From Candidatus Dormiibacterota bacterium (GTDB lineage: Bacteria > Acidobacteriota > Polarisedimenticolia > Gp22-AA2): a stretch of DNA of 64,000 nt. Numbering within the stretch: the first letter of the stretch is position 1; every line of letters begins with the position of its first letter. Positions 8,281 through 17,201 of the stretch are shown here, piece after piece. The position numbers and the translations under genes are program-made. The notes under the pieces were generated by a model. It did not search any database. It was not told the origin of the DNA and saw nothing but the letters and a program-made list of their open reading frames with translations. The stretch spans positions 186,001 through 250,000 of the forward strand of contig DASQAT010000046.1 of the NCBI GenBank assembly GCA_035635555.1, in the 5' to 3' direction.

Positions 8281-9287
8281 GGCGATCCCGCCTCATCAGA
8301 CGGCCCGCCCGGCGCGCCCCGACTCAACCGGTCAAGAACGGACTGAAGAGTCTCCGGACGCGCCGCGGTGAACTCGTGCCACGCACCGCTCCGCGGGTGG
8401 GCGAAACCGAGGCGCCTTGCGTGCAGCGCCAGTCCCGCGTAGGCAGCGAGGGCCTCGGCTACGTCGCGCGGCGCATCCTGGAGCGGGCGCCTGCCTCCGT
8501 AAAGCGAATCGCCTACGATCGGGTGGCCGATGAAGCTCAGATGCACGCGGATCTGGTGCGTCCGGCCGGTCGAAGGCTCGATCTCCAGGAACGACACCTC
8601 GCCGAACGAGGTGCTGATCCTGAAGACCGTACGAGACGGGCGGCCATCCGGACGGACGGCCATCCTGACCCGGGCGAAAGGATGACGTCCGATCGGCCCG
8701 TCTATGACGCCGTCCAACCCGCGTGGATCGCCCCAGACGAGGGCTTCGTAGAGCTTCCTCACGGTGCGCGCCTTGAACTGGGCCGCAAGCGAACGATGGG
8801 CGGCGTCGTTCTTGGCGACCACAAGGACGCCGGACGTCTCCCGGTCGAGCCGGTGCACGATTCCCGGCCGTTCGACTCCCCCGATCACGGAGAGATCCTT
8901 GCAGTGATGCAGCAGGGCGTTGACCAGGGTGGTGCGGCGGGCGCCGGCTCCAGGGTGGACCGGAAGTCCCGCCGGTTTGTCGAGGACCAGGAGATCGGTG
9001 TCCTCGTGCAGGATGATGAGCGGCAGCGCCTCGGGCTCGAGATGCGAGGGGCGGGGAGGCGGAATCTCGATCTCGATGCGCTCCCCCCCGCGCACGGTGT
9101 AGGAGGGGCGCGCCGGCCGGCCCAGGATACGCACGCGTCCGTCGCGCATCAGGCGCTGCAACGAAGCCCGGCTTTCCCCGGGAAGGAGAGAGGCGAGGAC
9201 CCTGTCCAGGCGCTCCCCGCGGGCCTCCCGGGGGAGATCGAGGCTCTTCGGGCTCCCGGCCCCGCTGGACCGGGGCGATCCCGTCAT
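8277..9287 (-). CDS. rluD: RluA-family 23S rRNA pseudouridine synthase (RluD-like)
   Basis: The 336-residue protein has an N-terminal S4 RNA-binding domain (about residues 24-72, ERLDRVLASLL) and an RluA catalytic domain with the signature GIVHRLDRETSG. The catalytic Asp is D148. TGRTHQIRVHLSFIGHPIVGD is the second family motif. S4 plus RluA is the architecture of RluD (helix 69 of 23S rRNA), but RluC-type specificity cannot be excluded from sequence alone. The gene begins four bases after the lgt stop and overlaps the DUF2520 gene, consistent with cotranscription behind lspA and lgt, a common arrangement. Confidence 0.85.
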   Translation of the reverse strand: MTGSPRSSGAGSPKSLDLPREARGERLDRVLASLLPGESRASLQRLMRDGRVRILGRPARPSYTVRGGERIEIEIPPPRPSHLEPEALPLIILHEDTDLLVLDKPAGLPVHPGAGARRTTLVNALLHHCKDLSVIGGVERPGIVHRLDRETSGVLVVAKNDAAHRSLAAQFKARTVRKLYEALVWGDPRGLDGVIDGPIGRHPFARVRMAVRPDGRPSRTVFRISTSFGEVSFLEIEPSTGRTHQIRVHLSFIGHPIVGDSLYGGRRPLQDAPRDVAEALAAYAGLALHARRLGFAHPRSGAWHEFTAARPETLQSVLDRLSRGAPGGPSDEAGSP

Positions 9288-9291
9288 CGTG

Positions 9292-10110
9292 TCACGCAGT
9301 CCGCCGCCCTGCGACGGTGGTGCCGCGGGCGCGGCCGAGACGGATCAGCATGAAGGTGGCCATAAGCGCGGCCGGGACGGCGATCAGCTGCGACGTGGAC
9401 ACGCTCCCGCCGAAGAACACACCGCGTGCCGCGTCCCCCCGGAAGATCTCGACGACGAAGCGCAGGATCGCGTAGAGAAGGACGTACGCCCAGAACACCT
9501 GGCCCTCGAAACGGCGTCGCTTCAGCAACCACAGGGTCGCCGCCAGGATCAAGAAGTCTGCGAGGGCGTGGTAGATCTGAGTCGGGTGAAGCGGAACGCC
9601 GAGCGGCACCCCCGTCAGCTGAAAGGCGGACGGGTCGCTGAAGGTGACCGCCCAGGGGAGATTGCAGCTCCGACCGTAGCAACAGCCGGCCATCAGGCAT
9701 CCGATGCGGCCGATCGCCTGGCCCAGGGCCAGGGGCGGGGCGACGAGGTCCGCGACCTTCCCGACAGGCAGGCGGTAGCGGCGGACATACAGGAGCCCCG
9801 CCACCGCCGCGAGGGCGAACCCGCCGTAGAAGACACCCGCCGAGCGGAGATTCCTCAGGATTTCCACCGGGTGAGCGATGTAGTAGCGCGCGTCGATGAT
9901 GTACAGCGTCAGCTTCGCGCCGATGAAGCCGGCCAGGAGCGCCACGATCCCGAGGTCCACGATGCGGGCGCTGTCGATTCCATCGCGCCGGGCCAGGGCG
10001 ACCGCCAGGCGGAGGGCCAGCAGAAATCCCAGGGCATAGAACAGCCCGTAGGTTCCGACCGTGAACCTGCCGAATCGTCCGAGGTCGAGATCGAACAGGA
10101 CAGGATACAT
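9292..10110 (-). CDS. lgt: Prolipoprotein diacylglyceryl transferase
   Basis: A 272-residue, seven-helix inner-membrane protein. The family signature GRIGCLMAGCCYGRSC lies in the middle, and FYGGFALAA and the HPTQIYHALAD segment are also typical of Lgt. Lgt moves diacylglycerol from phosphatidylglycerol to the lipobox Cys of prolipoproteins and acts directly before LspA, whose gene is immediately upstream with one base between them. Several lipoprotein substrates are predicted in this window (6305, 34990). The length is normal for the family. Confidence 0.95.
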   Translation of the reverse strand: MYPVLFDLDLGRFGRFTVGTYGLFYALGFLLALRLAVALARRDGIDSARIVDLGIVALLAGFIGAKLTLYIIDARYYIAHPVEILRNLRSAGVFYGGFALAAVAGLLYVRRYRLPVGKVADLVAPPLALGQAIGRIGCLMAGCCYGRSCNLPWAVTFSDPSAFQLTGVPLGVPLHPTQIYHALADFLILAATLWLLKRRRFEGQVFWAYVLLYAILRFVVEIFRGDAARGVFFGGSVSTSQLIAVPAALMATFMLIRLGRARGTTVAGRRTA

Positions 10111-10111
10111 C

Positions 10112-10627
10112 TCAGCACCCGGGTGGCAGCGCCGGCTCTCGATGCCAGCCGCGCGCCAGAAGGTCGAACAGAAGGAGGGCGACTCCGATGGAGATGCAGG
10201 AGTCGGCTACGTTGAAGGCCGGCCAGTGGTGATCCCCCACGAAGACGTCGAGGAAATCGGTGACGTAGCCGAGACGCAGGCGATCGACGAGGTTCCCGAA
10301 CGCGCCTCCGAGGATGAGCGCCAGCCCGGTCTGCGTCGCGGTGTCGTGGATGGTGGTGCGGTACTGGAACACGAGCATCAGGATGATCGCCAGGACGGGC
10401 ACGACGGTGAAAAGGGTGCCGCGGTAAGGGTCCGGGAGATCCTGGAACAGCCCGAACAGCGCCCCCTTGTTCCTGACCAGCGTGATGTGGAAGAACCCCG
10501 GGACGACCGGCGCGCTGGACCACAGCGTCATGCGGGACACCACCATCGCCTTGGTCGTCTGGTCCAGGAGGAGGACGGAGAGGGTCAGGAGCGCGTAGGC
10601 GATCCGGAGAAGCGTGGAGCGGCTCAC
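10112..10627 (-). CDS. lspA: Lipoprotein signal peptidase II
   Basis: The protein is 171 residues with four predicted membrane helices. Conserved motifs are [30 protein letters not shown] and [11 protein letters not shown], which contain the conserved aspartates of this intramembrane aspartyl protease. LspA cleaves the signal peptide of diacylglyceryl-modified prolipoproteins. The GTG at 10627 overlaps the stop of ileS (GTGA) and gives the usual family length; a longer frame reaching 10744 would lie entirely inside ileS. The order ileS-lspA-lgt is widely conserved. Confidence 0.93.
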   Translation of the reverse strand: MSRSTLLRIAYALLTLSVLLLDQTTKAMVVSRMTLWSSAPVVPGFFHITLVRNKGALFGLFQDLPDPYRGTLFTVVPVLAIILMLVFQYRTTIHDTATQTGLALILGGAFGNLVDRLRLGYVTDFLDVFVGDHHWPAFNVADSCISIGVALLLFDLLARGWHREPALPPGC

Positions 10628-13467
10628 ACCCCCGCCCTCCGCGTGCCGAGGATGGCCTGCACGGCGCGCACGCAGCGCGCGCACACGGTCTTGAACTCCG
10701 CATCCTGGCCGACATCCTTCCGAATATGCCAGCAGCGCTCGCACTTGCGCCCTTCGGCCCGCTCCACGCTCACCGAGAGCGGCTCATCCTCGCCGCCCGG
10801 GACGGCGGTCGCGGGCGGGGACCCGACGGTGACCCCCGACACGATGAACAGGTCCTCGAGAAACCCGGCGTAGCGCTGCAGGAGCGCGAGCCGCTCGCCC
10901 GTGGCCCGGAGCACGACGTGCGCCTCGAGCGAGTTCCCGATGCGTCCCTCCGCGCGCGCCGTCTCGAGCGCCTTCAGCACGACTTGGCGAGTTTCCAGCA
11001 GCCGCTCGAAGCGGGTTTCGATCCCGTCGTCCTGCGGCAGATCCAGCGCGACCGGGAACTCCTGCGTGTGGACCGACTCGTCGACGGGATCGCCGGAGCG
11101 CCCGCCCCGGAGCGCCTGCCACACCTCGTCCGCGGTGAAGCACAGCACCGGCGCCATCAGCCGCGCCAGCGAGTCGAGGATCAGCCGCATGGCGGTCTGG
11201 GCCGATCGTCTCGACCGGTCGTCGGGCGGCCTGGTGTACAGGCGGTCCTTCAGGACATCGAGGTACAAGGCGCTCAGGGTGACCGTGCTGAAGCGATGGA
11301 TCGCCTGCGTGGCGAGATGGAACTCGTAGCGTTCGTACGTCGAGCGCATCCGTGCGATCACGTGGTTGAGCTGATGCAGGACCCAGAGGTCGATCTCCTC
11401 CATGTCGCGCGGGGCGACCACGTGGAGCCCGGGATCGAAATCGTACAGATTGCCGAGGAGATACCGGCAGGTGTTGCGGATTTTCCGGTAGGCCTCGGCG
11501 TTGCGGTCGAGGATCTCCTTGGACAGACGCATGTCCTCGAGAAAGTCCACGGTCGCGACCCACAGACGCAGGACGTCGGCCCCGTGCTGCTTGATGACGT
11601 CCTGCGGCGGGATGACATTGCCGAGCGACTTGGACATCTTGCGCCCCTGGCCGTCCAGGGTGAAACCGTGCGTCAGGACGCTGCGATACGGCGCCTCGTC
11701 CCGATCATTGACCGCGATGATGAGGGAGGAGTGGAACCATCCACGGTGCTGATCGCTCCCCTCGAGGTACAGGTCGCTCGGCCAGGGAAAATCGGCGCGC
11801 TCGCCCAGAAGGGCCAGGTAGGAGACCCCCGATTCGAACCAGACATCGACGATCTCGTTCCGGGCCTGAAGCTCCCGCCCCCCGCAGTGCCGGCAGGTCG
11901 TCCCCTCGGCGAGCGTCCCGAACTGCTCCGGGTCGAACCAGGCGTCGCTGCCTTGCTCCTGGAACAGGCGGGCGGTGCGCTCGATGAACGCGGGATCGAC
12001 GATCTCGCGACCGCAGGAGGAGCAGAACGGAAACGGCAGCGGCACGCCCCAGACCCTCTGACGGGAGATGCACCAGTCGGGCCGCGTGCCGATCATGCCG
12101 CCGATGCGCAGAGCGCCGCTCTCGGGAATGAACCGCACGCCGCGGATCGCATCCAGGCAGCGGCGACGCAGGTCGGCGTGATCGAGGGCGATCCACCACT
12201 GCTCGGTGGCGCGGAAGAGGATCGGCCCCTTGCAGCGCCAGCAGTGCGGATAGCTGTGGCTGATCGTGGCGGCGTGGAACAGAAGACCTCGATCCTCCAG
12301 GTCCTTGAGGATCGCCGCGTTGGCGTCGAACACGCTCTGCCCCGCCCAGGGACCGACCTCCTTCGTGAAACGACCCCGGTCATCGACGGGCGAGAAGATC
12401 GGCAGGCCGTGTCTGCGGCCGGTCAGGAAATCATCCATCCCGTGACCCGGCGCCGTGTGGACCGCGCCGGTGCCGGTGTCGCGCGTCACGTAGTCGCCCA
12501 GGACGAGTCGCGAGAGCCCTCCGGAGGCGAACGGGTACGGCGCCCTCGCGGGACCGACCCCCTCCAGGCTCCGACCCTTCGCCTCTCCGAGGATGCCCCG
12601 GGGCCGGAGACCCTTCAGAGCGAGGACCGTCGGGACGAGATCGGCCGCCAGGAGCAGCACCTCCTCCCCGATGTCGACGAACTGGTAGGTGAATTCGGGA
12701 TGGAGGGCGATCGCCACGTTGGCCGGCAGGGTCCACGGAGTCGTGGTCCAGATCAGGACCGATACCTTGCGCCCCGCCAGGGAGGGGAAGCGCTTCAGCA
12801 GCGGGGCCGGGTCGAGCGGGAAGCGGACGTAGATGGACGGTGAGACGTGATCCTCGTACTCCACCTCCGCCTCGGCCAGGGCGGTGGCGTCACGTGGACA
12901 CCAGTGCACCGATCGCTTGTCGCGGTAGATGTTGCCGTTCTCGGCGAAGCGTCCGACCTGGCGGACGATGGTCGCTTCGTACGCGGGATTCATGGTCAGG
13001 TACGGAGTCTGCCACTCGCCGAACACCCCCAGCCGGCGGAATTCCTCGCGCTGGACAGCCACGTATTTCTCGGCGTAGGCGCGGCAGGCGGCGCGGATCT
13101 GCGGCGGGGTCAGGGCGGCCTTCTTCGGTCCCAGGTCCTTGTCGACCTGGTGCTCGATCGGCAGGCCGTGGCAGTCCCATCCAGGGACATAGGGCGCATC
13201 GAACCCCATCATGGAGCGCGACTTCACCACGAGATCCTTCAGGATCTTGTTGAGCGTCTGTCCCAGGTGGATGTTGCCGTTCGCGTACGGCGGTCCGTCG
13301 TGGAGGACGTAGCGCGGCCGTCCGCCGCGCATGCGGCGGAGGGCGGCATAGACATTCAGGCGGTCCCAGCGCTCGAGCATGGCCGGCTCGCGTCGCGGCA
13401 GGTCCGCCTTCATCGGAAAGTCGGTGCGCGGCAAATTGAGGGTGTTCTTCAGGTCGAGCGGTTCCAT
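10624..13467 (-). CDS. ileS: Isoleucyl-tRNA synthetase
   Basis: A 947-residue class I aminoacyl-tRNA synthetase. The HIGH-type motif is [11 protein letters not shown] (about residues 59-69) and the KMSKS motif is present as KMSKSLGN. There is a large editing (CP1) insertion, and [12 protein letters not shown] precedes KMSKS. The C-terminal zinc finger [10 protein letters not shown]...CARC is intact, and the middle insertion also has two Cys pairs (CSSCG, CRHCGG). The ATG at 13467 has GGGAG two bases upstream and starts [19 protein letters not shown], the normal bacterial IleS opening. An upstream extension to 13557 would run through the promoter and is rejected. There is no leader long enough for a T-box. 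Confidence 0.96.
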   Translation of the reverse strand: MEPLDLKNTLNLPRTDFPMKADLPRREPAMLERWDRLNVYAALRRMRGGRPRYVLHDGPPYANGNIHLGQTLNKILKDLVVKSRSMMGFDAPYVPGWDCHGLPIEHQVDKDLGPKKAALTPPQIRAACRAYAEKYVAVQREEFRRLGVFGEWQTPYLTMNPAYEATIVRQVGRFAENGNIYRDKRSVHWCPRDATALAEAEVEYEDHVSPSIYVRFPLDPAPLLKRFPSLAGRKVSVLIWTTTPWTLPANVAIALHPEFTYQFVDIGEEVLLLAADLVPTVLALKGLRPRGILGEAKGRSLEGVGPARAPYPFASGGLSRLVLGDYVTRDTGTGAVHTAPGHGMDDFLTGRRHGLPIFSPVDDRGRFTKEVGPWAGQSVFDANAAILKDLEDRGLLFHAATISHSYPHCWRCKGPILFRATEQWWIALDHADLRRRCLDAIRGVRFIPESGALRIGGMIGTRPDWCISRQRVWGVPLPFPFCSSCGREIVDPAFIERTARLFQEQGSDAWFDPEQFGTLAEGTTCRHCGGRELQARNEIVDVWFESGVSYLALLGERADFPWPSDLYLEGSDQHRGWFHSSLIIAVNDRDEAPYRSVLTHGFTLDGQGRKMSKSLGNVIPPQDVIKQHGADVLRLWVATVDFLEDMRLSKEILDRNAEAYRKIRNTCRYLLGNLYDFDPGLHVVAPRDMEEIDLWVLHQLNHVIARMRSTYERYEFHLATQAIHRFSTVTLSALYLDVLKDRLYTRPPDDRSRRSAQTAMRLILDSLARLMAPVLCFTADEVWQALRGGRSGDPVDESVHTQEFPVALDLPQDDGIETRFERLLETRQVVLKALETARAEGRIGNSLEAHVVLRATGERLALLQRYAGFLEDLFIVSGVTVGSPPATAVPGGEDEPLSVSVERAEGRKCERCWHIRKDVGQDAEFKTVCARCVRAVQAILGTRRAGV

Positions 13468-13529
13468 GGCTCCCGGGATCGATGTATTTCGTTGGCCGCC
13501 AGCGGGTTGGCCGGAGCGCGGAAGACCGA

Positions 13530-13557
13530 AATCTAGCATACTCCGCAATATTGTCAA
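13530..13557 (-). promoter_or_regulatory. ileS operon promoter (TTGACA-16-TAGATT, extended -10)
   Basis: On the minus strand TTGACA (13557-13552), a 16-bp spacer and TAGATT (13535-13530) preceded by TGC form an extended -10 promoter. Transcription would begin near 13523, about 55 bases before ileS. Its -35 box shares five bases with the -35 box of the divergent cysteine desulfurase promoter. Confidence 0.65.
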
Positions 13558-13580
13558 GGACGCCGCGCTTGTGCTACGTT
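13551..13580 (+). promoter_or_regulatory. Cysteine desulfurase promoter (TTGTCA-18-TACGTT)
   Basis: TTGTCA (13551-13556), an 18-bp spacer and TACGTT (13575-13580) preceded by TGC. The expected start of transcription, six to eight bases after the -10 box, coincides with the ATG at 13587, so the transcript would be leaderless. The -35 box overlaps that of the ileS promoter on the other strand. Confidence 0.5.
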
Positions 13581-13586
13581 TCCCCG

Positions 13587-14756
13587 ATGCCCGGGATTTA
13601 CCTCGATCACAACGCCACCAGCCCGCTCGGACTCGAAGCGCGCGAAGCGATGCTGCGCGCCCTGGACGACGCTTCCTGGAACGCGTCGAGCCCTCACGCC
13701 CCCGGGCGGGCGGCGCGCCGTGTCGTCGACGCGGCCCGCGAGGAGGTGGCCCGGCTCATCGGCGCCTCGCCCGAGGACATCGTTCTGACCTCCGGCGGGA
13801 CGGAGTCGAACAACCTGGCGATCTACGGCGGCGCGGCTCTGTGCGCGGCGTCGGCGCGGCGCGTGGTGACCTCGGCCATCGAGCATCCCTCCGTGCTGGG
13901 CCCGTTCGAGGATCTGGAGCGGCGCGGGCTGGAGGTGACGCGCGTGCGGCCGACGCGCGACGGCGTCGTCGAGACCCGAACCATTCTGGAAACGGCTTCG
14001 GAGGGGACGGCGCTCGTGTCGCTGATGCTGGCGAACAACGAGATCGGAACCGTCCAGCCGGTCGCTGAAATCGGGAACCTCCTGGCGGGTCGCGGCATCC
14101 TGGTGCACACCGACGCTTCGCAGGCCGCGGGCAAGATGCCGATCGACGTGCGGGAGCTCCGCGTGGACATGCTGACGCTCGCCGGCCACAAGTTCGGGGC
14201 GCCCCAGGGGATCGGAGCCCTGTACGTCCGCCGCGGCCTGGCCTTGCGACCGCACCTGCGGGGCGGAGGGCAGGAGCTCAACCGCAGGCCGGGCACGGAA
14301 AACGTGCCGGCGATCGCGGGCCTGGGGGCGGCCGCCGGGGCCGCGCGGAGGACCCTGGCGGATCGGCGCGCCCGGATCGCGGAGCTGCGCGATCTCATCG
14401 AACGCGAAGTGCTCCGCCGGGTCCCCGGGTCGAGCGTCAACGGAGGCGCTTCGCCGCGGGTACCGAACACCTCGAGTCTGGCGTTCGAGGGGGTCGCGGC
14501 CGAGGCGCTGGTCTTCGCGCTCGACCTCGAGGGGATCGCCGTCTCCTCCGGGGCAGCCTGCTCCGCCGGAACGATCAGGAAGTCGCACGTGCTCCTGGCG
14601 ATGGGGCTCGCGGAGGAGGCGGGCGCGTCCATCCGCGTCAGCCTCGGTCCGGCGAACACCCGGGAGGAGATCGCGACGTTCGTCGAAACCCTGGAGCGGC
14701 TGGTCGAGCGGGTCCGAAAGGCGGCGGCCCGGGGGGCCGTGCGGAGCCGGGGATGA
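13587..14756 (+). CDS. Cysteine desulfurase (NifS/IscS type)
   Basis: A 389-residue PLP enzyme that releases sulfur from cysteine as an enzyme-bound persulfide. It opens with [14 protein letters not shown]. The PLP-binding site is [10 protein letters not shown] and GHKFGAPQG, with the Schiff-base Lys at K202, and the persulfide Cys is C325 in SSGAACSAG. The gene is cotranscribed with a Zn-ribbon/FHA protein and with mnmA, so its most likely job here is to supply sulfur for tRNA 2-thiouridine. A wider role in Fe-S assembly is possible because no isc or suf genes are visible. There is no Shine-Dalgarno sequence before ATG 13587, in keeping with the promoter that begins transcription there. Confidence 0.92.
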   Translation: MPGIYLDHNATSPLGLEAREAMLRALDDASWNASSPHAPGRAARRVVDAAREEVARLIGASPEDIVLTSGGTESNNLAIYGGAALCAASARRVVTSAIEHPSVLGPFEDLERRGLEVTRVRPTRDGVVETRTILETASEGTALVSLMLANNEIGTVQPVAEIGNLLAGRGILVHTDASQAAGKMPIDVRELRVDMLTLAGHKFGAPQGIGALYVRRGLALRPHLRGGGQELNRRPGTENVPAIAGLGAAAGAARRTLADRRARIAELRDLIEREVLRRVPGSSVNGGASPRVPNTSSLAFEGVAAEALVFALDLEGIAVSSGAACSAGTIRKSHVLLAMGLAEEAGASIRVSLGPANTREEIATFVETLERLVERVRKAAARGAVRSRG

Positions 14757-15289
14757 TCGTCAGCTGCAGCGGCTGCTCGAGGCGCTACAACTTCGACCTC
14801 GCCAAGCTCGGGGGGCGACCGTCGGCCCGGCTGCGCTGCCCGCACTGCTCGACGACCATCACGGTGGCCGCGGCGGATCCGGGCGATCAGACGACCCGTC
14901 TCGATCACGATGCCAACCTGCTCTCGAAGAGCAGCAAGGTCCCGCAGGGCGACCTGTCGATGCCGGGGGACAAGCGTCTGTCGCTCGCGGTCCTCCAGGG
15001 GAAGGACAGCGGCCGCATCTTCCTGGTGGAGAAGCCGAGGGTGATCCTCGGACGGGGTGACGCCGACGTCGTGCTCAACGACACCGAGGTGTCGCGGCAG
15101 CACGCCGCCATCGAGGTGCACTCGGGGAGGGTCGTCCTCAAGGATCTCGGCAGCACCAACGGCACCTTCGTCAACGACGTGAAGGTCTCGCAGACCGAGA
15201 TCGACAATCGAGCGGAGTTCCGCGTGGGCGGGACCCGGCTGATGCTCATCATGACGGACACGACGACCGAGCTGGAGAGCCTCGAGTGA
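14753..15289 (+). CDS. Zn-ribbon plus FHA domain protein
   Basis: A 178-residue soluble protein. The N-terminus is a small zinc ribbon with C5/C8 and C29/C32 (MJ0042-like). A linker of about 40 residues follows, then an FHA domain (about residues 78-170) with its phosphothreonine-recognition residues intact: GRG at 100-102, SRQH at 114-117 and STNG at 134-137. FHA domains bind phosphothreonine peptides, so the protein is probably read by, or docks to, targets of a Hanks-type kinase (one is encoded at 31518). It overlaps the desulfurase stop (ATGA) and the mnmA start (GTGA), a tight coupling to a sulfur-transfer operon for which no established explanation is known to me. Confidence 0.85.
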   Translation: MIVSCSGCSRRYNFDLAKLGGRPSARLRCPHCSTTITVAAADPGDQTTRLDHDANLLSKSSKVPQGDLSMPGDKRLSLAVLQGKDSGRIFLVEKPRVILGRGDADVVLNDTEVSRQHAAIEVHSGRVVLKDLGSTNGTFVNDVKVSQTEIDNRAEFRVGGTRLMLIMTDTTTELESLE

Positions 15290-16380
15290 GCGCACGCGCC
15301 GCGGAGCGAACGGTGGTCGCCATGAGCGGCGGCGTGGATTCCTCCGTGGCGGCGCTCCTGCTGAAGGAGGCGGGCGAGGAGGTCGTGGGTCTGTCGATGC
15401 AGCTCTACGACCGGAGTCGCGATGGACGGCCCGTCTATGGTCGGTGCTGCTCGCCGCGCGATCTGCAGGACGCGCGGACCGTCGCCGATCGCCTGGGAAT
15501 CCCGTACTACGTGCTCAATCTGGAGGAGGAGTTCCGCACCGAAGTCATCGGCAATTTTCTGTCCGAATACCGGAGCGGAAGGACGCCGGTTCCCTGCGTC
15601 CAGTGCAACAGCGGTCCCAAGTTCCGCCACCTCGCGGCGAGGGCCGCCGCTCTCGGCTCGGCCACCGTGGCGACGGGGCACTACGCCCGCACCGGGCGCG
15701 ATTCCGGGAGCGGCCGCCGCCAGCTCATGAAGGCGGTCGACCCGGATCGGGACCAGTCCTACTTCCTCTTCGATCTCGATCAGGAGCAGCTCGGGATGGC
15801 GGTCTTCCCCCTGGGGGGGATGAGCAAGTCGGAGGTCAGGGCGATCGCCTCCCGGCGCGGGCTTCCGAACGCCGACAAACCGGACAGCCAGGACATCTGC
15901 TTCGTGCCGGACGGAGATTACCGGGAGTTCGTGCGCCGGGAATCGGGTGACACGGGCCTCCCGGGCGACATCGTGGACTCGAGCGGCCGGGTCCTCGGGC
16001 GGCACGCGGGTCTCGGGTCCTACACCGTGGGTCAGCGCCGCGGCCTCGGGCTCGTCTCCAGCGGGCCGCTCTATGTGATCGCGCTGGAGCCGGAGTCCAA
16101 CCGCGTCGTCGTCGGCGGCGACGAGGAGCAGTACCGCCTGACCCTGATTGCCGAGCGCATGAACTGGGTGTCGATCGAGGAGCCGGGCGGGTCCATCGGC
16201 GCCCTCGCCCGCATCCGATCGACCCACAAGGGAGCCGACGTCACGGTCGAGCCGCTGCCGGAGAGGTGCGCGCGCATGACCTTCCGGGATCCGCAGCGGG
16301 CCATCACTCCCGGACAGGCGGTCGTCCTCTACCGCGACGACCTCGTCCTGGGTGGCGGGTTCATCCGTGCCGCGCTCTGA
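15286..16380 (+). CDS. mnmA: tRNA-specific 2-thiouridylase
   Basis: A 364-residue MnmA/TrmU enzyme that makes 2-thiouridine at position 34 of Lys, Glu and Gln tRNAs. It has the PP-loop ATP motif SGGVDSS (14-20). The two catalytic cysteines lie in [14 protein letters not shown] and [13 protein letters not shown], and ATGHYAR is conserved. The C-terminal beta-barrel domains are present ([15 protein letters not shown]). The GTG start overlaps the stop of the FHA gene. With the desulfurase two genes upstream, it forms a compact thiolation operon. A tRNA-Gln(TTG), a possible substrate, is encoded at 37155. Confidence 0.94.
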   Translation: MSARAAERTVVAMSGGVDSSVAALLLKEAGEEVVGLSMQLYDRSRDGRPVYGRCCSPRDLQDARTVADRLGIPYYVLNLEEEFRTEVIGNFLSEYRSGRTPVPCVQCNSGPKFRHLAARAAALGSATVATGHYARTGRDSGSGRRQLMKAVDPDRDQSYFLFDLDQEQLGMAVFPLGGMSKSEVRAIASRRGLPNADKPDSQDICFVPDGDYREFVRRESGDTGLPGDIVDSSGRVLGRHAGLGSYTVGQRRGLGLVSSGPLYVIALEPESNRVVVGGDEEQYRLTLIAERMNWVSIEEPGGSIGALARIRSTHKGADVTVEPLPERCARMTFRDPQRAITPGQAVVLYRDDLVLGGGFIRAAL

Positions 16381-16394
16381 GCGCCGCAGTCTCG

Positions 16395-16424
16395 TTGACA
16401 CCGTGAGAGAGCCGGTGCTAGATT
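16395..16424 (+). promoter_or_regulatory. tRNA-Gly promoter (TTGACA-18-TAGATT)
   Basis: TTGACA (16395-16400), an 18-bp spacer and TAGATT (16419-16424) lie just upstream of the tRNA. Transcription would start near 16431, seven bases before the mature tRNA. Confidence 0.65.
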
Positions 16425-16437
16425 CGACGCGCCAGGG

Positions 16438-16513
16438 GCGGGCATAGCTCAGCTGGTAGAGTACGAGCTTCCCAAGCTCGGTGTCGCGGGTTCGATTCCC
16501 GCTGCCCGCTCCA
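16438..16513 (+). tRNA. tRNA-Gly (anticodon CCC)
   Basis: A complete 76-base cloverleaf. The acceptor stem GCGGGCA/TGCCCGC and D-stem GCTC/GAGT pair fully. The anticodon stem CGAGC/GCTCG encloses loop TTCCCAA, giving anticodon CCC. The T-stem GCGGG/CCCGC encloses TTCGATT. The 3' CCA is encoded. It is transcribed from its own promoter ahead of the bactofilin gene. Confidence 0.95.
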
Positions 16514-16566
16514 GGATTTTCCCGCCCCGCATGCCGGGGGCCTCTTCATCATCGAGGACTCGACCC

Positions 16567-16992
16567 ATGCTGTTCCGCAAACGCACCCGCACCGGAATCG
16601 AGCCCGAACGAGGGCCGGTGCCACTCGATGTCCCGGGACTTCCCGGGGGCGGCCGCACGGTGATCGGCCGGCACACGCGGGTGGTGGGCCGGCTGTCCGG
16701 TGACGGGCCGGTCGTCGTGCACGGGGACGTCAAGGGCACGATCGCGATCCGCGGCGGCCTGAGCGTGAGGGGGGGCGGGCGGATCGAGGCCGACGTACAG
16801 GCGCAGAGCGTCGACCTGGCGGGGGAAGCGCACGGGCGGATGAGCGTCTCGACACGCGTCAGTCTTTCCGCGACCGGGGCGTTCGAGGGAGAGATGGACA
16901 CGCCTATCCTCGATGTCACCCAGGGTTCCACCGTCCGCGGCCGCGCCCGGGTGGCGGGGCTTTCGTCGAGAGCCCGTCCATCATCACATTGA
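16567..16992 (+). CDS. Bactofilin (polymer-forming cytoskeletal protein)
   Basis: A 141-residue protein with the bactofilin core (about residues 28-125): a repeating six-residue beta-helix pattern beginning TVIGRHTRVVGRLSGDGPVVVHGDVKG. Short disordered tails flank it, as in typical bactofilins, which polymerise without nucleotide into membrane-associated scaffolds used in cell shape, stalk growth or motility. The ATG at 16567 follows GAGG at normal spacing; the ATG at 16531 would sit only 18 bases from the tRNA end and lacks a ribosome site. The stop codon overlaps the first TTGAC repeat of the upstream array for the next gene. Confidence 0.85.
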   Translation: MLFRKRTRTGIEPERGPVPLDVPGLPGGGRTVIGRHTRVVGRLSGDGPVVVHGDVKGTIAIRGGLSVRGGGRIEADVQAQSVDLAGEAHGRMSVSTRVSLSATGAFEGEMDTPILDVTQGSTVRGRARVAGLSSRARPSSH

Positions 16993-17085
16993 CGCTCGCC
17001 TGATCCCTTGACAGGCAGGCGACCCGTTGACGCTTTTTTGCCGTCGGGTTGACGATTTGTGTCACCTTTCTGACGGGTCGACCCG
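16989..17085 (+). promoter_or_regulatory. Phased TTGAC repeat array, candidate upstream activator sites
   Basis: TTGAC occurs at 16989, 17008, 17027 and 17049, and CTGAC at 17070. The intervals are 19, 19, 22 and 21 bases, roughly two helical turns. A TGAC-N7-GTCA inverted pair spans 17050-17064, and the 12-bp palindrome CGGGTCGACCCG lies at 17074-17085. The array sits about 90-190 bases upstream of the start predicted from the sigma-54 promoter at 17149, the usual range for enhancer-binding protein sites. Confidence 0.45.
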
Positions 17086-17148
17086 CGCGCGCCCGCTTTC
17101 GTCCCAGTCCACCGCACATTCCACGACGATCAGGAGGTGTCGGCGCGC

Positions 17149-17164
17149 TGGCACACGCCTTGCT
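17149..17164 (+). promoter_or_regulatory. Sigma-54 (-24/-12) promoter
   Basis: TGGCACACGCCTTGCT matches the sigma-54 consensus TGGCAC-N5-TTGCW at every fixed position. Transcription would start near 17175, 27 bases before the GTG of the response regulator gene, leaving room for its GGGGAGGG ribosome site. Confidence 0.75.
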
Positions 17165-17201
17165 CGTCCCTTGCACGACAGCGGACTGGGGAGGGCAGCG
17201 T

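Noticed and set aside
13468-13530. T-box leader before ileS
   Set aside because: The predicted leader is about 55 bases, with no specifier loop or antiterminator sequence; the same holds for hisS and glyQ.
17026-17040. T-run after the bactofilin gene as a terminator
   Set aside because: Six T residues are present but the preceding bases give only a three-base stem; the region is better explained by the TTGAC array.
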